A DNA stretch of 40,658 nt, from positions 1 to 40,658 of the forward strand of contig RECZ01000088.1 in the NCBI GenBank assembly GCA_007693765.1, written 5' to 3'. The position numbers and the translations under genes were made by a program. Origin of the DNA: Phycisphaerales bacterium. GTDB lineage: Bacteria; Planctomycetota; Phycisphaerae; Phycisphaerales; UBA1924. The notes below the pieces were generated by a model, which worked only from the letters and a program-made list of their open reading frames with translations, made no database searches and was not told where the DNA came from. Below are positions 1-11,795 of the stretch, piece after piece (the first letter of the stretch is position 1; the number at the start of each line of letters is the position of its first letter).

Positions 1-2556
<2,556 letters not shown>

Positions 2557-2605
2557 CTACCTATCGAACCGAGCGCCGGACGGGTGCGAAGAGTCAGCCG
2601 ACACC

Positions 2606-3571
2606 ATGACCGAATCGATCACACGGCTCCGTGACAACATCCAGAGTGTGTTCTACGGCAACAACGCGGCCGTCGATCAGGTGATCTGCTGCCTGCTCGC
2701 CCGGGGGCATGTGCTGATCGAGGACGTGCCCGGCGTGGGCAAGACGGTGCTCGCGACGGCTCTGGCCCGCTCGCTGGACTGCTCGTTCAGCCGCATCCAG
2801 CTCACCCCGGACATGCTGCCCGGCGACGTGCTGGGGGTGACCGTCTTCGACCGCGACACCGCGCGGTTCGAGCTCAAGCGGGGCCCGATCTTCGCCAACA
2901 TCGTGCTGGCCGACGAGGTGAACCGCACCACGCCGCGCACGCAGTCGGCGATGCTCGAGGCGATGAACGAGAACAGCGTGTCGATCGAGGGGCGGACGAT
3001 CGATCTCGAGCAACCGTTCATGGTGGTGGCGACGCAGAACCCGTACGAGTTCGAGGGCACGTACCCGCTGCCCGAGAGCCAGCTCGACCGCTTCCTGATG
3101 CGCATCCACGTGGGCTACCCCAGCCCCGAGGACGAGGCCCGCGTGCTGGAGCGTCGGCCCGGGGCGCAGGGCCGGCACGCGGCGGGCGAGGACGAGGCGA
3201 TCGGCGCCCTGCGCCGCCTCAAGCCGGTGATGAGCCGCGAGGAAGTGTTGGGGCTGCAGGAGCGCGTCGACGGGGTGCGTATGGAGCGTTCGCTCATCGA
3301 CTACATCATCGCCCTCGGAGCCGCGACGCGGTCGCACGAGGAACTGGAAGTCGGCGTCTCGCCCCGGGGCACGCTCGCCCTCGCCCAGGCGGCGCGAGCC
3401 ACGGCGGTGCTGCGCGAGCGCGACCACTGCGTGCCGGAAGATGTTTCCGACAACGTGGTGAGCGTCTTCACGCACCGCGTCGTGTGCCGCGCGTACAGCG
3501 ACAACGGGCACGTGGACACCGGGCGTCGGATCGTCGAGAGCGTGCTCGAATCGGTCGACAGCCCGGCGTGA
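2606..3571 (+). CDS. MoxR-family AAA+ ATPase
   Basis: A 321-residue cytosolic AAA+ ATPase of the MoxR group, a chaperone-like family that assists maturation of protein complexes. Walker A is GVGKT at residues 43-47, Walker B is IVLADEVNR around 99-107, and sensor 1 is VATQNP around 141-146. The segment PLPESQLDRFLM is the MoxR hallmark with the arginine finger. The C-terminal lid domain (~230-315) includes the SPRGTLAL motif. The open frame extends further upstream, but the ATG at 2606 begins the conserved helix and sits 62 bp from the divergent gene. MoxR genes usually lie next to DUF58 and VWA-domain genes; neither is adjacent here, so the client is unknown. Confidence 0.93.
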   Translation: MTESITRLRDNIQSVFYGNNAAVDQVICCLLARGHVLIEDVPGVGKTVLATALARSLDCSFSRIQLTPDMLPGDVLGVTVFDRDTARFELKRGPIFANIVLADEVNRTTPRTQSAMLEAMNENSVSIEGRTIDLEQPFMVVATQNPYEFEGTYPLPESQLDRFLMRIHVGYPSPEDEARVLERRPGAQGRHAAGEDEAIGALRRLKPVMSREEVLGLQERVDGVRMERSLIDYIIALGAATRSHEELEVGVSPRGTLALAQAARATAVLRERDHCVPEDVSDNVVSVFTHRVVCRAYSDNGHVDTGRRIVESVLESVDSPA

Positions 3572-3629
3572 ACACCCCCGCCGCGCCACCCCCCCCACCA
3601 CCACCACACGCATACGCGGGAGACGACCC

Positions 3630-3833
3630 ATGGCCAGACTCGTCCGACACGAACGCACCGGCCCCATCAAGATCGAGCCGCAGGAGAAGCCCGTCTTCGT
3701 GTGCGGCTGCGGGCTGAGCGCGAACTTCCCCTTCTGCGACGGCTCGCACAAGGCGTGCGCACAGGAGCAGACGGGGAAGGTGTACGTCTACGACGGCGAC
3801 AAAAAGATCGTGGAGGAGCGGGACGAGGCGTAG
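3630..3833 (+). CDS. CDGSH iron-sulfur domain protein (mitoNEET-like)
   Basis: A 67-residue protein with the complete CDGSH [2Fe-2S] motif: Cys25, Cys27, Cys36 and His40 in the arrangement C-x-C-x2-S-x3-P-x-C-D-G-S-H. In this family three cysteines and one histidine bind a redox-active, acid-labile cluster. No membrane anchor is visible, unlike eukaryotic mitoNEET, so it is probably a soluble electron-transfer or cluster-transfer protein. It starts 58 bp after the moxR stop in the same direction. A purine-rich GGGAGA precedes the ATG. The family is clear; the partner and process are not. Confidence 0.92.
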   Translation: MARLVRHERTGPIKIEPQEKPVFVCGCGLSANFPFCDGSHKACAQEQTGKVYVYDGDKKIVEERDEA

Positions 3834-3850
3834 GCCCCGACCCGCTCGCC

Positions 3851-3895
3851 CCACGCCCCCCGGAACCCCCGGGAGGCCCGCCACGCCCCCCGGAA
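3851..3895. repeat. 15-bp direct repeat in convergent gap
   Basis: CCACGCCCCCCGGAA occurs at 3851-3865 and again at 3881-3895, in the 80-bp gap between the convergent CDGSH and beta-helix genes. The intervening CCCCCGGGAGG is partly self-complementary. It may contribute to transcription termination, but no T-tract is present. Confidence 0.6.
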
Positions 3896-3914
3896 GGGAT
3901 GTCTCGACCGGCGC

Positions 3915-5057
3915 TCAGAACGAGCGGTTGGCGTCCGGGTTGCAATTGGTGGCGATGTCGCTGTGCCCGATGATCGGGCCGATGGTCCCGAACGCCTGGC
4001 CGTAGTTGTCGGTGTTGCTGTTGGCGACGTTGCCCAGCAGGACGTTGCCACTCTGGTCGGTCTTGAAGCCGACGCCGTTGAAGGTCACCATGTTGGCGCG
4101 GACGAGGTTCCGCACCCCGACAAGATGGATGCCGATCCCGCCCCCGCTGCGGTCGTTGTTGGTGGAGGCGTTGTCCTCGATAAGGCAGTCTGTCACGGCC
4201 GAGATGCCGAACTCGCCGTTGTTGAAGGCGGTGCAATTGCGCACGATCGATCCACCAACCACGCGGATCCCGCCCTGAGCGTTGTTGGTGGCGCTGCACC
4301 CAAGAACGGTCGATCCCGTACCGAGGCTGATGCCCACGCCGCCATTGCCCTTGGCGACGACGTTGTTCGCGGTGGCCGGACCAAAGGACTCCACGCCGAT
4401 GCCGCCGTTGTCGATCGCGACGCTGTTCTCGATCACGGAGCCGGCGCCGATGCCGATGCCCGTGCTGTTGTTGTTGCGTGACACGCTGTCGCGCACGAGG
4501 CCTGATTCGCTCACGACGAGGCCGACGCCCCCGCAGTCGGAGGCGTGGCAATCGACGATGCGTGAGCCCTTGCCGTAGAGGAACAATCCGGCCCCGCCCA
4601 TGTTGTGCAAACGCAGCCCGTGCGCGTAGACATCGCCGGCGTTGAAGGCCCACACGCCGGAGCCGAATCCACGAATGCTGCCGTTTCGGATCGTGATGTT
4701 GCGCCTGTCGTTGATGACCCGAACGCCGTCGGTAAAGCCGCCCTGCCCGACGAGCGTGAAGCCGTTGAGGTCGATCGTGACGTCGTCGGCGTCGACGACG
4801 ATGCCGCTGATGGGGAGCGTGACGACGATGTCGCCCGTGAGGTAGTACGAGCCGGGCTCGGTGATGAGGTGCTCGAACGTCGCGCCGCCGGGGACGTCGG
4901 ACATCGGCGTGCGGGCCTCGACTTCGTCCAGCGTCTTCATCGTCGGCGCGACGGGGCCGGCGGGCGGGTCGAGGTCGCCGGCCCGCGCATCGGCGGCGAG
5001 CAGCGAGAACAGCAGGCCGCTCAGGGCCAGCGACGGGAGGATCCGGATCGGCTTCAT
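3915..5057 (-). CDS. Secreted right-handed parallel beta-helix protein
   Basis: 380 residues. An N-terminal signal peptide of about 26 residues ends in an ADARA-like cleavage site, so the protein should be exported. From about residue 90 on, successive coils carry the pattern I..NG.I.G.G.GV, I.DC.A, V.NN, I.NS.A, V..C.A.NN. This is typical of parallel beta-helix repeats (PbH1, pectate-lyase-like superfamily). Asn and Gly ladders are prominent. No polysaccharide-lyase active site can be assigned, so a function beyond a secreted beta-helix fold would be a guess. The ATG is preceded by AAGGAG seven bases upstream. The gene is divergent from the peptide transporter and convergent with the CDGSH gene. 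Confidence 0.85.
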   Translation of the reverse strand: MKPIRILPSLALSGLLFSLLAADARAGDLDPPAGPVAPTMKTLDEVEARTPMSDVPGGATFEHLITEPGSYYLTGDIVVTLPISGIVVDADDVTIDLNGFTLVGQGGFTDGVRVINDRRNITIRNGSIRGFGSGVWAFNAGDVYAHGLRLHNMGGAGLFLYGKGSRIVDCHASDCGGVGLVVSESGLVRDSVSRNNNSTGIGIGAGSVIENSVAIDNGGIGVESFGPATANNVVAKGNGGVGISLGTGSTVLGCSATNNAQGGIRVVGGSIVRNCTAFNNGEFGISAVTDCLIEDNASTNNDRSGGGIGIHLVGVRNLVRANMVTFNGVGFKTDQSGNVLLGNVANSNTDNYGQAFGTIGPIIGHSDIATNCNPDANRSF

Positions 5058-5306
5058 GGGGCGCTCCTTGCGTTGTGTGCGCCACGTCGCGAGGACGCGC
5101 TGGACGCGGCGTCCCCCACGTGAAAACGGGCGGCGCGGTGATATTTCCCCATGGTGCGGCGCCCCCTGCCCCGGTGCAAGGATTTTCTCCCCGAATCCCG
5201 ACCCCACACAACAAAATTCCCGCCCCGAACCCCGGGAAGCGACCGCCGCTATCCTCCGCAGCCTGACGCGGCGCCTCACCCCGCCGCGCGAGGAAACCGA
5301 CCCCAC
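5058..5306. other. Divergent intergenic region
   Basis: About 250 bp between the beta-helix gene (minus) and the POT transporter (plus). It must contain promoters for both. I see AT-richer patches near 5140 and 5205, but no clear -35/-10 pair or operator. Confidence 0.4.
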
Positions 5307-6965
5307 ATGACCCACCAAGGCGACCACCTCGAGCAACAGGCCAAGAACCCCGGCGCGGCTCGCGACGCCGACCTTCTCCAGAAGGCGCAGCAGGGGATCT
5401 TCTCCGGCGAAGCGATGTCCTTCTTCGGCCACCCGCGCGGCTTGTTCCTCCTCTTCATCGTGGAGATGTGGGAGCGCTTCTCGTACTACGGCATGCGGGC
5501 GCTGCTGGTGCTCTACCTCATCTCCGAGATGAGCCCCGACGCCGCCAACCCCGGGCGCGGCTGGAGCGAGGGCAACGCGTACAAGCTCTACGGCCTCTAC
5601 ACCGGCCTCGCGTACCTGCTGCCGGTGGTCGGCGGGTTCATCGCGGACCGCCTGCTGGGCACGCACCGGTCGATGCTGCTGGGCGGGACGATCATCGCGC
5701 TGGGGCACATCGTGCTGGCGGTCTCCGGGCTGGGGGCGCTGGCGCAGAACGACATGGGCATGAGCCTGTTCATCGTCGGGCTCGCGCTCATCATCTTGGG
5801 CACGGGCTATTTCAAGCCGACGGTCTCGGTCATGGTCGGGCAGTTGTACCCGCCCGGCGATGCGCGTCGAGACGGCGGGTTCTCGATCTTCTACATGGGC
5901 ATCAACGTCGGCGCGTTCCTCAGCGCGCTCGGGTGCGGCTTGCTCGGCGAGAAGGTGGGCTGGCACTACGGCTTCGGCGCCGCGGCGGTAGGCATGGTCG
6001 CGGGCATGGCGGTGTACATCTGGGGCAAGCCCCGGGTGATGCCGACCGTCGGGGCCGCCCCGGAGAACAAGCCGAACCTCGTGGCGCCGCTGTTCGTCGG
6101 GACGCTGATCGTCTCGGCATTGGTCGGCGCGTTCTTCCACTGGGGCGGCTTCGGCGCGCTGGACCGGGCCTCGGTGGCCCTGATGGGCGTGCCCTTCGCC
6201 AACTGGTTCGTGCCGCTGACGGTCATCGCGCTGGTGCTGGGTGGTTCGTACTGGTTCGTGATGAAGCAGTTGGCGGACGACCGCGGCCCGGTGACGTGCA
6301 TCCTGATCTTCGTGCTCTTCAACGCGTTCTTCTGGATCGCCTTCGAGCAGGCGGGCTCGACGCTCAACGTCTTCGCGCTCAACGACACGAACCGCACGTT
6401 CTTCGGCTGGGAGATGCCCGCGTCGTGGTTCCAGTCGCTCAACCCGTTCTTCATCATCGTCTTCGCGCCCGTCTTCGCGTGGCTGTGGGCGTGGCTGGGT
6501 GAGCGCGGCAAGAACCCGAGCCAGCCGGTGAAGATCGGGCTGGGGCTGATCCTGCTCGGTCTGGGCTACGTCTTCATGGTGTTCGGAGCCATGGGCGTGG
6601 CCACGGGGCAGCGCGTCAGCCCGATGTGGCTCTTCATGGCGTACTTCTTCCACACCATGGGCGAACTGTGCCTCTCCCCCACCGGCCTGTCGTTCGTGAC
6701 CAAGGCGGCGCCGGCGCGGTTCGTCTCGTTCCTGATGGGGATCTGGTTCCTGTCGTCCTTCGTCGCCAACTACGGCGGCGGGCTCGTCGCGGCCACCGTC
6801 GAAGGCATCGAGGCGGGCGAGACGACGCTGCCGTGGTCCGGCTGGTTCGAGGAGGGCACGCGGGCGCCGTTCTTCATGCTGTTCGTCGTGTCGTCGATCG
6901 GCGCCGGCGTCGTGATCCTGCTCTTCACGCCGATGCTCAAGAAAGCGCTGCGCGGGCGGGGGTAG
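5307..6965 (+). CDS. POT/PTR2-family proton-dependent oligopeptide transporter
   Basis: A 552-residue inner-membrane transporter of the major facilitator superfamily. It should import di- and tripeptides with protons. The family-defining ExxERFxYYG motif is at residues 53-62 in the first helix (EMWERFSYYG). The second signature appears as GTGYFKPTVSVMVGQLY followed by FYMGINVGA, and the later WIAFEQAGSTLN is also typical of bacterial POT proteins. About a dozen or more hydrophobic segments are visible, including TGLSFVTKAAPARF near the end. The start was chosen at the ATG after an AGGA purine run; it leaves a 40-residue hydrophilic N-terminus. A more upstream start is unlikely because that extension is proline/arginine-rich low-complexity sequence. 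Confidence 0.93.
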   Translation: MTHQGDHLEQQAKNPGAARDADLLQKAQQGIFSGEAMSFFGHPRGLFLLFIVEMWERFSYYGMRALLVLYLISEMSPDAANPGRGWSEGNAYKLYGLYTGLAYLLPVVGGFIADRLLGTHRSMLLGGTIIALGHIVLAVSGLGALAQNDMGMSLFIVGLALIILGTGYFKPTVSVMVGQLYPPGDARRDGGFSIFYMGINVGAFLSALGCGLLGEKVGWHYGFGAAAVGMVAGMAVYIWGKPRVMPTVGAAPENKPNLVAPLFVGTLIVSALVGAFFHWGGFGALDRASVALMGVPFANWFVPLTVIALVLGGSYWFVMKQLADDRGPVTCILIFVLFNAFFWIAFEQAGSTLNVFALNDTNRTFFGWEMPASWFQSLNPFFIIVFAPVFAWLWAWLGERGKNPSQPVKIGLGLILLGLGYVFMVFGAMGVATGQRVSPMWLFMAYFFHTMGELCLSPTGLSFVTKAAPARFVSFLMGIWFLSSFVANYGGGLVAATVEGIEAGETTLPWSGWFEEGTRAPFFMLFVVSSIGAGVVILLFTPMLKKALRGRG

Positions 6966-7007
6966 TCTGGCTGCGTCGCGCACCGATCGTCCGAAAGGGG
7001 CTCGCCC

Positions 7008-7526
7008 ATGAACACCGGCGCACAGGACATCCCGCCCCGGGCGATCGACAGCAGACGTGTGAAGGACCGTCGCGCGCTCCGCTTCGAGACCTTCGACGAC
7101 GCCATCGCCGACGCCCGCCGCTGCGCCGAGGCCGATCGTGCAGGGACGCTCCGGCGCACGGGCAACTGGACCACGGGGCAGATACTCGGGCACCTCGCGT
7201 GGTGGATCGACGGCGGGTTCGACGGGTACGACTTCAAGACGCCGTGGATCGTGCGCGTGCTCACCCGCGCGTTCAAGGGCGTGCTGCTCCGTCGCCCCAT
7301 CGGACCCGGGATGCGGATGCCGGGCGCGCCCGAGGGGACGTACGGCGTCGAGAAGATGTCCACCGAGGACGGGCTGGCGAGGTTCGTCGCCGCGGCGCAG
7401 CGTCTCGACCGCGAATGCCCGGATCGCCCCAACCCGGCGCTGGGCCCGCTCACGCACGCACAGTGGAAGCACTTGCACCTGCGTCACGCGGAGCTGCACC
7501 TGTCGTTCCTGCACCCGGAGGGGTGA
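7008..7526 (+). CDS. DUF1569 family protein (DinB-like fold)
   Basis: 172 residues, cytosolic. The segment GQILGHLAWWID with His62 and the C-terminal PLTHAQWKHLHLRHAELHL match the DUF1569/DinB-like four-helix family. In that superfamily histidines from these helices bind a metal ion; here His62 and His157/160/164 are candidates. The biochemical role of DUF1569 is not known. DinB-like relatives include thiol transferases, so a detoxification role is possible but unproven. It starts 42 bp after the transporter, with AAAGGGG before the ATG, and could be co-transcribed with it. Confidence 0.8.
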   Translation: MNTGAQDIPPRAIDSRRVKDRRALRFETFDDAIADARRCAEADRAGTLRRTGNWTTGQILGHLAWWIDGGFDGYDFKTPWIVRVLTRAFKGVLLRRPIGPGMRMPGAPEGTYGVEKMSTEDGLARFVAAAQRLDRECPDRPNPALGPLTHAQWKHLHLRHAELHLSFLHPEG

Positions 7527-7613
7527 GCGGCGTTGCAATCGCATTGGTTGTGGTGTGGATTCCGGCGCACGGCGTGGCGCCCGGGGCGGCATGGAATCGG
7601 AGAGGGGGTAGGA

Positions 7614-7632
7614 CACGGGCGGGACGCCCGTG
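7614..7632. repeat. GC-rich hairpin (8-bp arms)
   Basis: CACGGGCG, a three-base loop, then CGCCCGTG form a perfect 8-bp stem in the 187-bp convergent gap between the DUF1569 and psuG genes. No T-tract follows on either strand. A second inverted repeat, CATGGCG...CGCCATG, lies at 7658-7682. The pair could together act as a factor-dependent terminator or be a dispersed repeat. Confidence 0.55.
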
Positions 7633-7713
7633 CCACTAGGTGGGGTAGAAGGGAGAGCATGGCGACGCTGCGCGACGCCATGGCACACGAAGAGAACTGT
7701 CGAACGCGCAGAC

Positions 7714-8604
7714 TTAAGACCCACGAATTTCCATCATCGCTGCGCAGAGCCGGGCCGCGACGCGGGCGTTGTCCTTCACCAGCGCGATGTTCGCGCGCAG
7801 GGTGGCGCCGCCGGATATCTCGTGCAGGGCCGCGAGGATGCTCGGTGTGGCGTCGCGTCCCCCCGCCCCGCCTTCCGTTTCGACGCGCGATTCGGCCTCG
7901 CGCAGCCAGCGCCGCCAATCGTCGGGGGCGATCTCGTCGGCTTCGGGGATGGGGTTGCACACCAGCACGCCGCGCCCGGTGCGCCGGAGTTCGTCGCGCA
8001 CGAAGCGCGCCATCTCGGGCATGTCGTCGAAGCGGGCGTCCACACGCGCACCGCCGTCGCGCAGGTAGAACGCGGGGAAGGCGTTCGTGCGCCACCCGAT
8101 CACTGGCGCGCCGATCGTCTCGAACGCCTCGCGCGTGGACGCGACGTCCAGGATCGCCTTCACCCCACTCGACACCACCGCCACCGGGAACCGCGTGAAG
8201 GCGAGGATGTCGGCGCTGACGTCCAGCGGCCCGCCCCGCATCTTGTGCACACCCCCCACCCCGCCCGTCGCGAAGACGCGCACGCCCGCCGCCGCGGCGA
8301 GCTCCATCGTCGCGCTGACCGTCGTCGCGCACGTGCCGCCGGCGCTGAGGAACACCCCGAGGTTGGATGAGTTCCCCTTCGCCACGCGCTCCATCGCCAG
8401 CATCGCGCCGAGTTCCTCGTCGTTCATCCCCACGACCGCCCCGCCCCGCAGCACGCCGACCGTGGCCGGGCGGGCGCCGGCGTCGCGGACGATCGCTTCG
8501 AGGTCGCGCGCCAGCGCCGGCGCGGCCTCGCGGGGCACGCCGTGGGCGAGGAGGGTGGTCTCCAGCGCGACGCAGTCTGGTCCGGCGCGGTTGGTGAGAT
8601 GCAC
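7714..8604 (-). CDS. psuG: Pseudouridine-5'-phosphate glycosidase
   Basis: A 296-residue enzyme that splits pseudouridine 5'-phosphate into uracil and ribose 5-phosphate, part of pseudouridine catabolism. The PsuG/IndA family signature is clear: VALETTLLAHG near the N-terminus (Glu15, matching the catalytic glutamate), TTVSATM, VFATGGVGGVH, then SADILAFT and SSGVKAILD with the Schiff-base lysine at 149. The start is taken as GTG at 8604, because GGAGA lies eight bases upstream and the conserved domain begins at residue 11. A longer frame would run into the divergent peptidase gene. No psuK-type kinase is adjacent, so the pseudouridine kinase must be elsewhere or the substrate imported as phosphate. 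Confidence 0.9.
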   Translation of the reverse strand: MHLTNRAGPDCVALETTLLAHGVPREAAPALARDLEAIVRDAGARPATVGVLRGGAVVGMNDEELGAMLAMERVAKGNSSNLGVFLSAGGTCATTVSATMELAAAAGVRVFATGGVGGVHKMRGGPLDVSADILAFTRFPVAVVSSGVKAILDVASTREAFETIGAPVIGWRTNAFPAFYLRDGGARVDARFDDMPEMARFVRDELRRTGRGVLVCNPIPEADEIAPDDWRRWLREAESRVETEGGAGGRDATPSILAALHEISGGATLRANIALVKDNARVAARLCAAMMEIRGS

Positions 8605-8734
8605 TCTGAACGTCTCCGTCAGTTCGGGGGGGTGCGGCCCGGCATGGTACCCCCGCCTCCTTGCCGCGCGGTTCGCGATGGGTGAGACTGCCCGCCCCTC
8701 CCACACGCGCCTCTCCCGCAGGAGCACGACCCGT
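8605..8734. other. Divergent promoter region psuG / M14 peptidase
   Basis: 130 bp separate the divergent starts. Apart from the two ribosome-binding sites (GGAGA for psuG, AGGAG for the peptidase), I see no distinct promoter boxes. Confidence 0.35.
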
Positions 8735-11701
8735 ATGAAACTGCGCCGCCTTCGTTCCCTCGTGTGCGCCGCCGCGCTCGGGGCGTCGCCCTTCGTGGCC
8801 CACGCCCAGCCCTTCGGCGCCCCGCCCCCGACGCCCATCGAGGGCATGGCGTACGACGCGCCCTTCTTCCCCGGCGCGAACTACGACGCGCGCATCCCCA
8901 CGCCGGACGCGTTGCTCGGCTGGCCCCTCGGCTCGAAGGCCGCGACGCACGCCGAGATCGAGCGCTGCGTGCAGGCGTGGGCGGAGGCGAGCGACCGCGC
9001 GACGCTGGTCGAGTACGCACGCTCGTACGAGGGCCGCGCCCTGTACTACATGGTCATCACCTCGCCCGCGAACCATGCGCGGCTGGACGCGATCAAGGCG
9101 GACACCGCCCGCCTCGCCGACCCGCGCCAGGTTTCCGTCGCCGAGGCCGACCGTTTGGTCGATTCACTTCCCGCGGTCGCGTGGATGGCGTACTCCATCC
9201 ACGGCGACGAGATGTCCGGGGCGGACGCGGCCCTCGGCGTCGCCTACCACCTCGTCGCCTCGACGGACGACGACGTGCGGGCCATGCTCGACGAAACCGT
9301 CGTCATCATCGATCCGCTCATGAACCCCGATGGGCGTGACCGCTTTATTCAGCAGGTCGTCGAGCACCGGGGCGCCATGCCCACGGTGGACGACCAGTCT
9401 GTCACGCACACGGGCTACTGGCCGCGCGGGCGTACGAACCACTACATGTTCGACCTCAACCGCGACTGGATCCTGGGGGTGCATCCCGAGACGCGCGGGC
9501 GCATCCGCGCCGTGGACGAGTGGAATCCCCTGCTCTTCGTCGATGCGCACGAGATGGGCGCGCAGGACACGTACCTCTTCTCGCCCTCGCGCGAGCCGGT
9601 GAACATCCACCTGCCCGAGTCGCGCAAGCGCTGGTGGGGCGTCTTCGCGAAGGATCAGGCGGGCGCCTTCGACCGCTTCGGCTGGCTCTACTACACCGGC
9701 GAGTGGAACGAGGAGTGGTACCCCGGCTATTCGAGTTCGTGGGCGGGGTTCCGCGGGGCGCTGGGCATCCTGTACGAGCAGGCGCGCGTCGCGGACTGGG
9801 GCGTGGCGCGACCGGAAGGCACGATCCTCACCTACCGCGAGACGGTCCACCACCAGATCGTGAGCTCGATGGTGAACCTCGAATCGCTGCGCGCCAACCG
9901 CACGGAGATGCTCCGCGACTACGCCGCGGAACGACGGCGCGCCGTGAGCGCCGACGGGCCGTACGGATCGAAGGTGTTCGCGGTCGTGCCCGGCGCCAAC
10001 GCGGCGCGGGCCGCGGCGTTCGTGGACCTGATGCTGCTGCAGGGGTTCGAGGTCTACACGTCGGACGAGGCCTTCACGGCGCCCACCGCCCGCGACCGGC
10101 TGGGGCGCACGCACGAGTCGCGCGAGTTGCCCGCTGGGACGATCCTCATCCCCAACCGCCAGCCCGAGGCGCACCTCATCGCGGCGATGCTGGACTTCGA
10201 CCCGCGCTTCCGCGACGAGTTCCTCGAGAGCGAGCGTCGCGAGCTGCTGCGCTTCAACCAGTCGCGCCTCTACGACACCACGTCGTGGAACATCACGATG
10301 TACCACGACCTCGAGGCATACGTGTTCGAGGGGGCGACGCCGCGCATGAGCCGGCGCACGGAGGCGGTCATGTCCGGAGACGGGGCAGCGGCCCGGAGTG
10401 ATTCCGGGGGCGGGGGCGCCGTGGCGTGGGTGATCGACGGCGCGGACGACCGCTCCGTCGCGATCGCAGGGCGGTTGATGGAGCGCGGCGTGCGGGTGCG
10501 CGTCGGGAACAAACCCATCATGTTCGACGGGCGCGAGTTCGCGCGCGGGTCGCTGGTCGTCGCGGCGATCGACAACGGGCGCGCGCCGGAGTGGCGCGCC
10601 ATCCTCCGGGAAGTCTGCGCCGAGCGCGGCGTGGCGCCCACGCCCGTCGGCAGCGGGCTGGGCAAGGGCGAGGACTTCCCCGACATGGGCGGGGAGCACT
10701 TCCCGCTGTTGACGAGGCCGCGCATTGCCGTGCTGACGCGCGGCCGGTTCAGCCCGAACAACGTCGGCGAGATCTGGCACGCGATCGACCAACGGCTGGG
10801 CGTGCGCGCCACGCTGCTCAGCAGCGACTTCGGCCTCGCGGACCTGCGCCGCTACAACGTGCTTGTCGTGCCCGAGTCGTGGCGGGGCGACGCGCTGGGC
10901 GAGCAGCGCAGCGCCATCCGCGACTGGGTGCGGCAGGGCGGCACGCTCATCGCCTTCGGGCGCAGCGCCGCGGCCCTGACGCGCGGCGGCGACGATGCGC
11001 TCGTGCGCACACGCACGCTCGAGGACGTGCTCGACGACCTCGGGCCGCACCAGTTGCAGGTCATGCGCGAGTGGGCCGGGCGAACCGCGTCGATCGACGC
11101 CGACAGCGTGTGGTCGCACCTCGCGCCGGGGGCGCTGGAGTTCCCGTGGGAGCGCGTCGCCCCGTTGCCCGACAAGGACGAACGCAAACGCCGCGACGAG
11201 TGGCAGCGCGTGTTCATGCCCCAGGGCGCCTTCCTCGCGGCCCGCACCGACGACCGGCACTGGCTCACCTTCGGCTGCGCCGACGCCCTGCCCGTGATGT
11301 ACGCCGACGACACGATCCTGATGACCGACGGAGCCGCCGAGGCGCCGATCCGCTTCGGGGTGTGGGAGCCGATCGAGCCGAACGAGAACGACGCCGACAC
11401 GGACGAGCACAACAAGGACACGAACGTCGAGAAGCCCGCCCGCCCCCTCCTCGGCTGGGCCCCCGCGCCGGAGGGCCACACCCTGCGCCTGCGGATGAGC
11501 GGCCTCCTCTGGCCCGAGGCGGCGCACCGCATCGCCAACAGCGCCTACGTGACGCGCGAACGCGTCGGCGCCGGGCAGGTAATCCTGTTCGCGTCGAACC
11601 CCGTCTTCCGCGGCGCCGCGCTGGGCACGGAACGCGTGTTCACCAACGCCCTGATCTACGGCCCCGGCATGGGGACAAGGCAGCCGCTGACGCTGCCGTG
11701 A
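8735..11701 (+). CDS. Secreted M14-family zinc carboxypeptidase
   Basis: 988 residues. A signal peptide (residues 1-24, ending AHA) targets it to the periplasm or outside. The M14 catalytic domain covers about residues 60-400. The zinc ligands are His156 and Glu159 in IHGDE, with His272 in DAHEMG as the third. MNPDGR (196-201) and FDLNRDW (239-245) are also typical of M14 enzymes. The remaining ~550 residues include a region resembling a class I glutamine-amidotransferase-like fold (around residues 650-760: IAVLTRGRFSPNN...VLVVPESW...WVRQGGTLIAFG). Such two-part ~850-1000-residue M14 proteins occur in several phyla and probably degrade peptides, but their substrate is not established. AGGAG lies ten bases before the ATG. 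The C-terminus abuts the RAYT element. Confidence 0.88.
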   Translation: MKLRRLRSLVCAAALGASPFVAHAQPFGAPPPTPIEGMAYDAPFFPGANYDARIPTPDALLGWPLGSKAATHAEIERCVQAWAEASDRATLVEYARSYEGRALYYMVITSPANHARLDAIKADTARLADPRQVSVAEADRLVDSLPAVAWMAYSIHGDEMSGADAALGVAYHLVASTDDDVRAMLDETVVIIDPLMNPDGRDRFIQQVVEHRGAMPTVDDQSVTHTGYWPRGRTNHYMFDLNRDWILGVHPETRGRIRAVDEWNPLLFVDAHEMGAQDTYLFSPSREPVNIHLPESRKRWWGVFAKDQAGAFDRFGWLYYTGEWNEEWYPGYSSSWAGFRGALGILYEQARVADWGVARPEGTILTYRETVHHQIVSSMVNLESLRANRTEMLRDYAAERRRAVSADGPYGSKVFAVVPGANAARAAAFVDLMLLQGFEVYTSDEAFTAPTARDRLGRTHESRELPAGTILIPNRQPEAHLIAAMLDFDPRFRDEFLESERRELLRFNQSRLYDTTSWNITMYHDLEAYVFEGATPRMSRRTEAVMSGDGAAARSDSGGGGAVAWVIDGADDRSVAIAGRLMERGVRVRVGNKPIMFDGREFARGSLVVAAIDNGRAPEWRAILREVCAERGVAPTPVGSGLGKGEDFPDMGGEHFPLLTRPRIAVLTRGRFSPNNVGEIWHAIDQRLGVRATLLSSDFGLADLRRYNVLVVPESWRGDALGEQRSAIRDWVRQGGTLIAFGRSAAALTRGGDDALVRTRTLEDVLDDLGPHQLQVMREWAGRTASIDADSVWSHLAPGALEFPWERVAPLPDKDERKRRDEWQRVFMPQGAFLAARTDDRHWLTFGCADALPVMYADDTILMTDGAAEAPIRFGVWEPIEPNENDADTDEHNKDTNVEKPARPLLGWAPAPEGHTLRLRMSGLLWPEAAHRIANSAYVTRERVGAGQVILFASNPVFRGAALGTERVFTNALIYGPGMGTRQPLTLP

Positions 11702-11728
11702 ACATATTTGGGTTCGCGCACGTCACCC

Positions 11729-11765
11729 CGTGCCACCGACTTCGCTCGCGAAGTCGGTGTCTTCC
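11729..11765. repeat. REP-like palindrome, upstream copy
   Basis: A 26-bp palindrome at 11734-11759 has 12-bp arms (CACCGACTTCGC / GCGAAGTCGGTG) and a two-base centre. It is flanked by GTGC on the left and TCTTCC on the right, so it has an orientation. Two further copies lie beyond the RAYT gene in the opposite orientation. Confidence 0.9.
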
Positions 11766-11795
11766 TAAACCTCCAAATACACACACACCGCCAGC

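Noticed and set aside
9164-11527. Long open frame on the minus strand opposite the M14 peptidase
   Set aside because: Arginine-, histidine- and alanine-rich translation without any recognisable motif; it is an antisense shadow caused by high GC at third codon positions.
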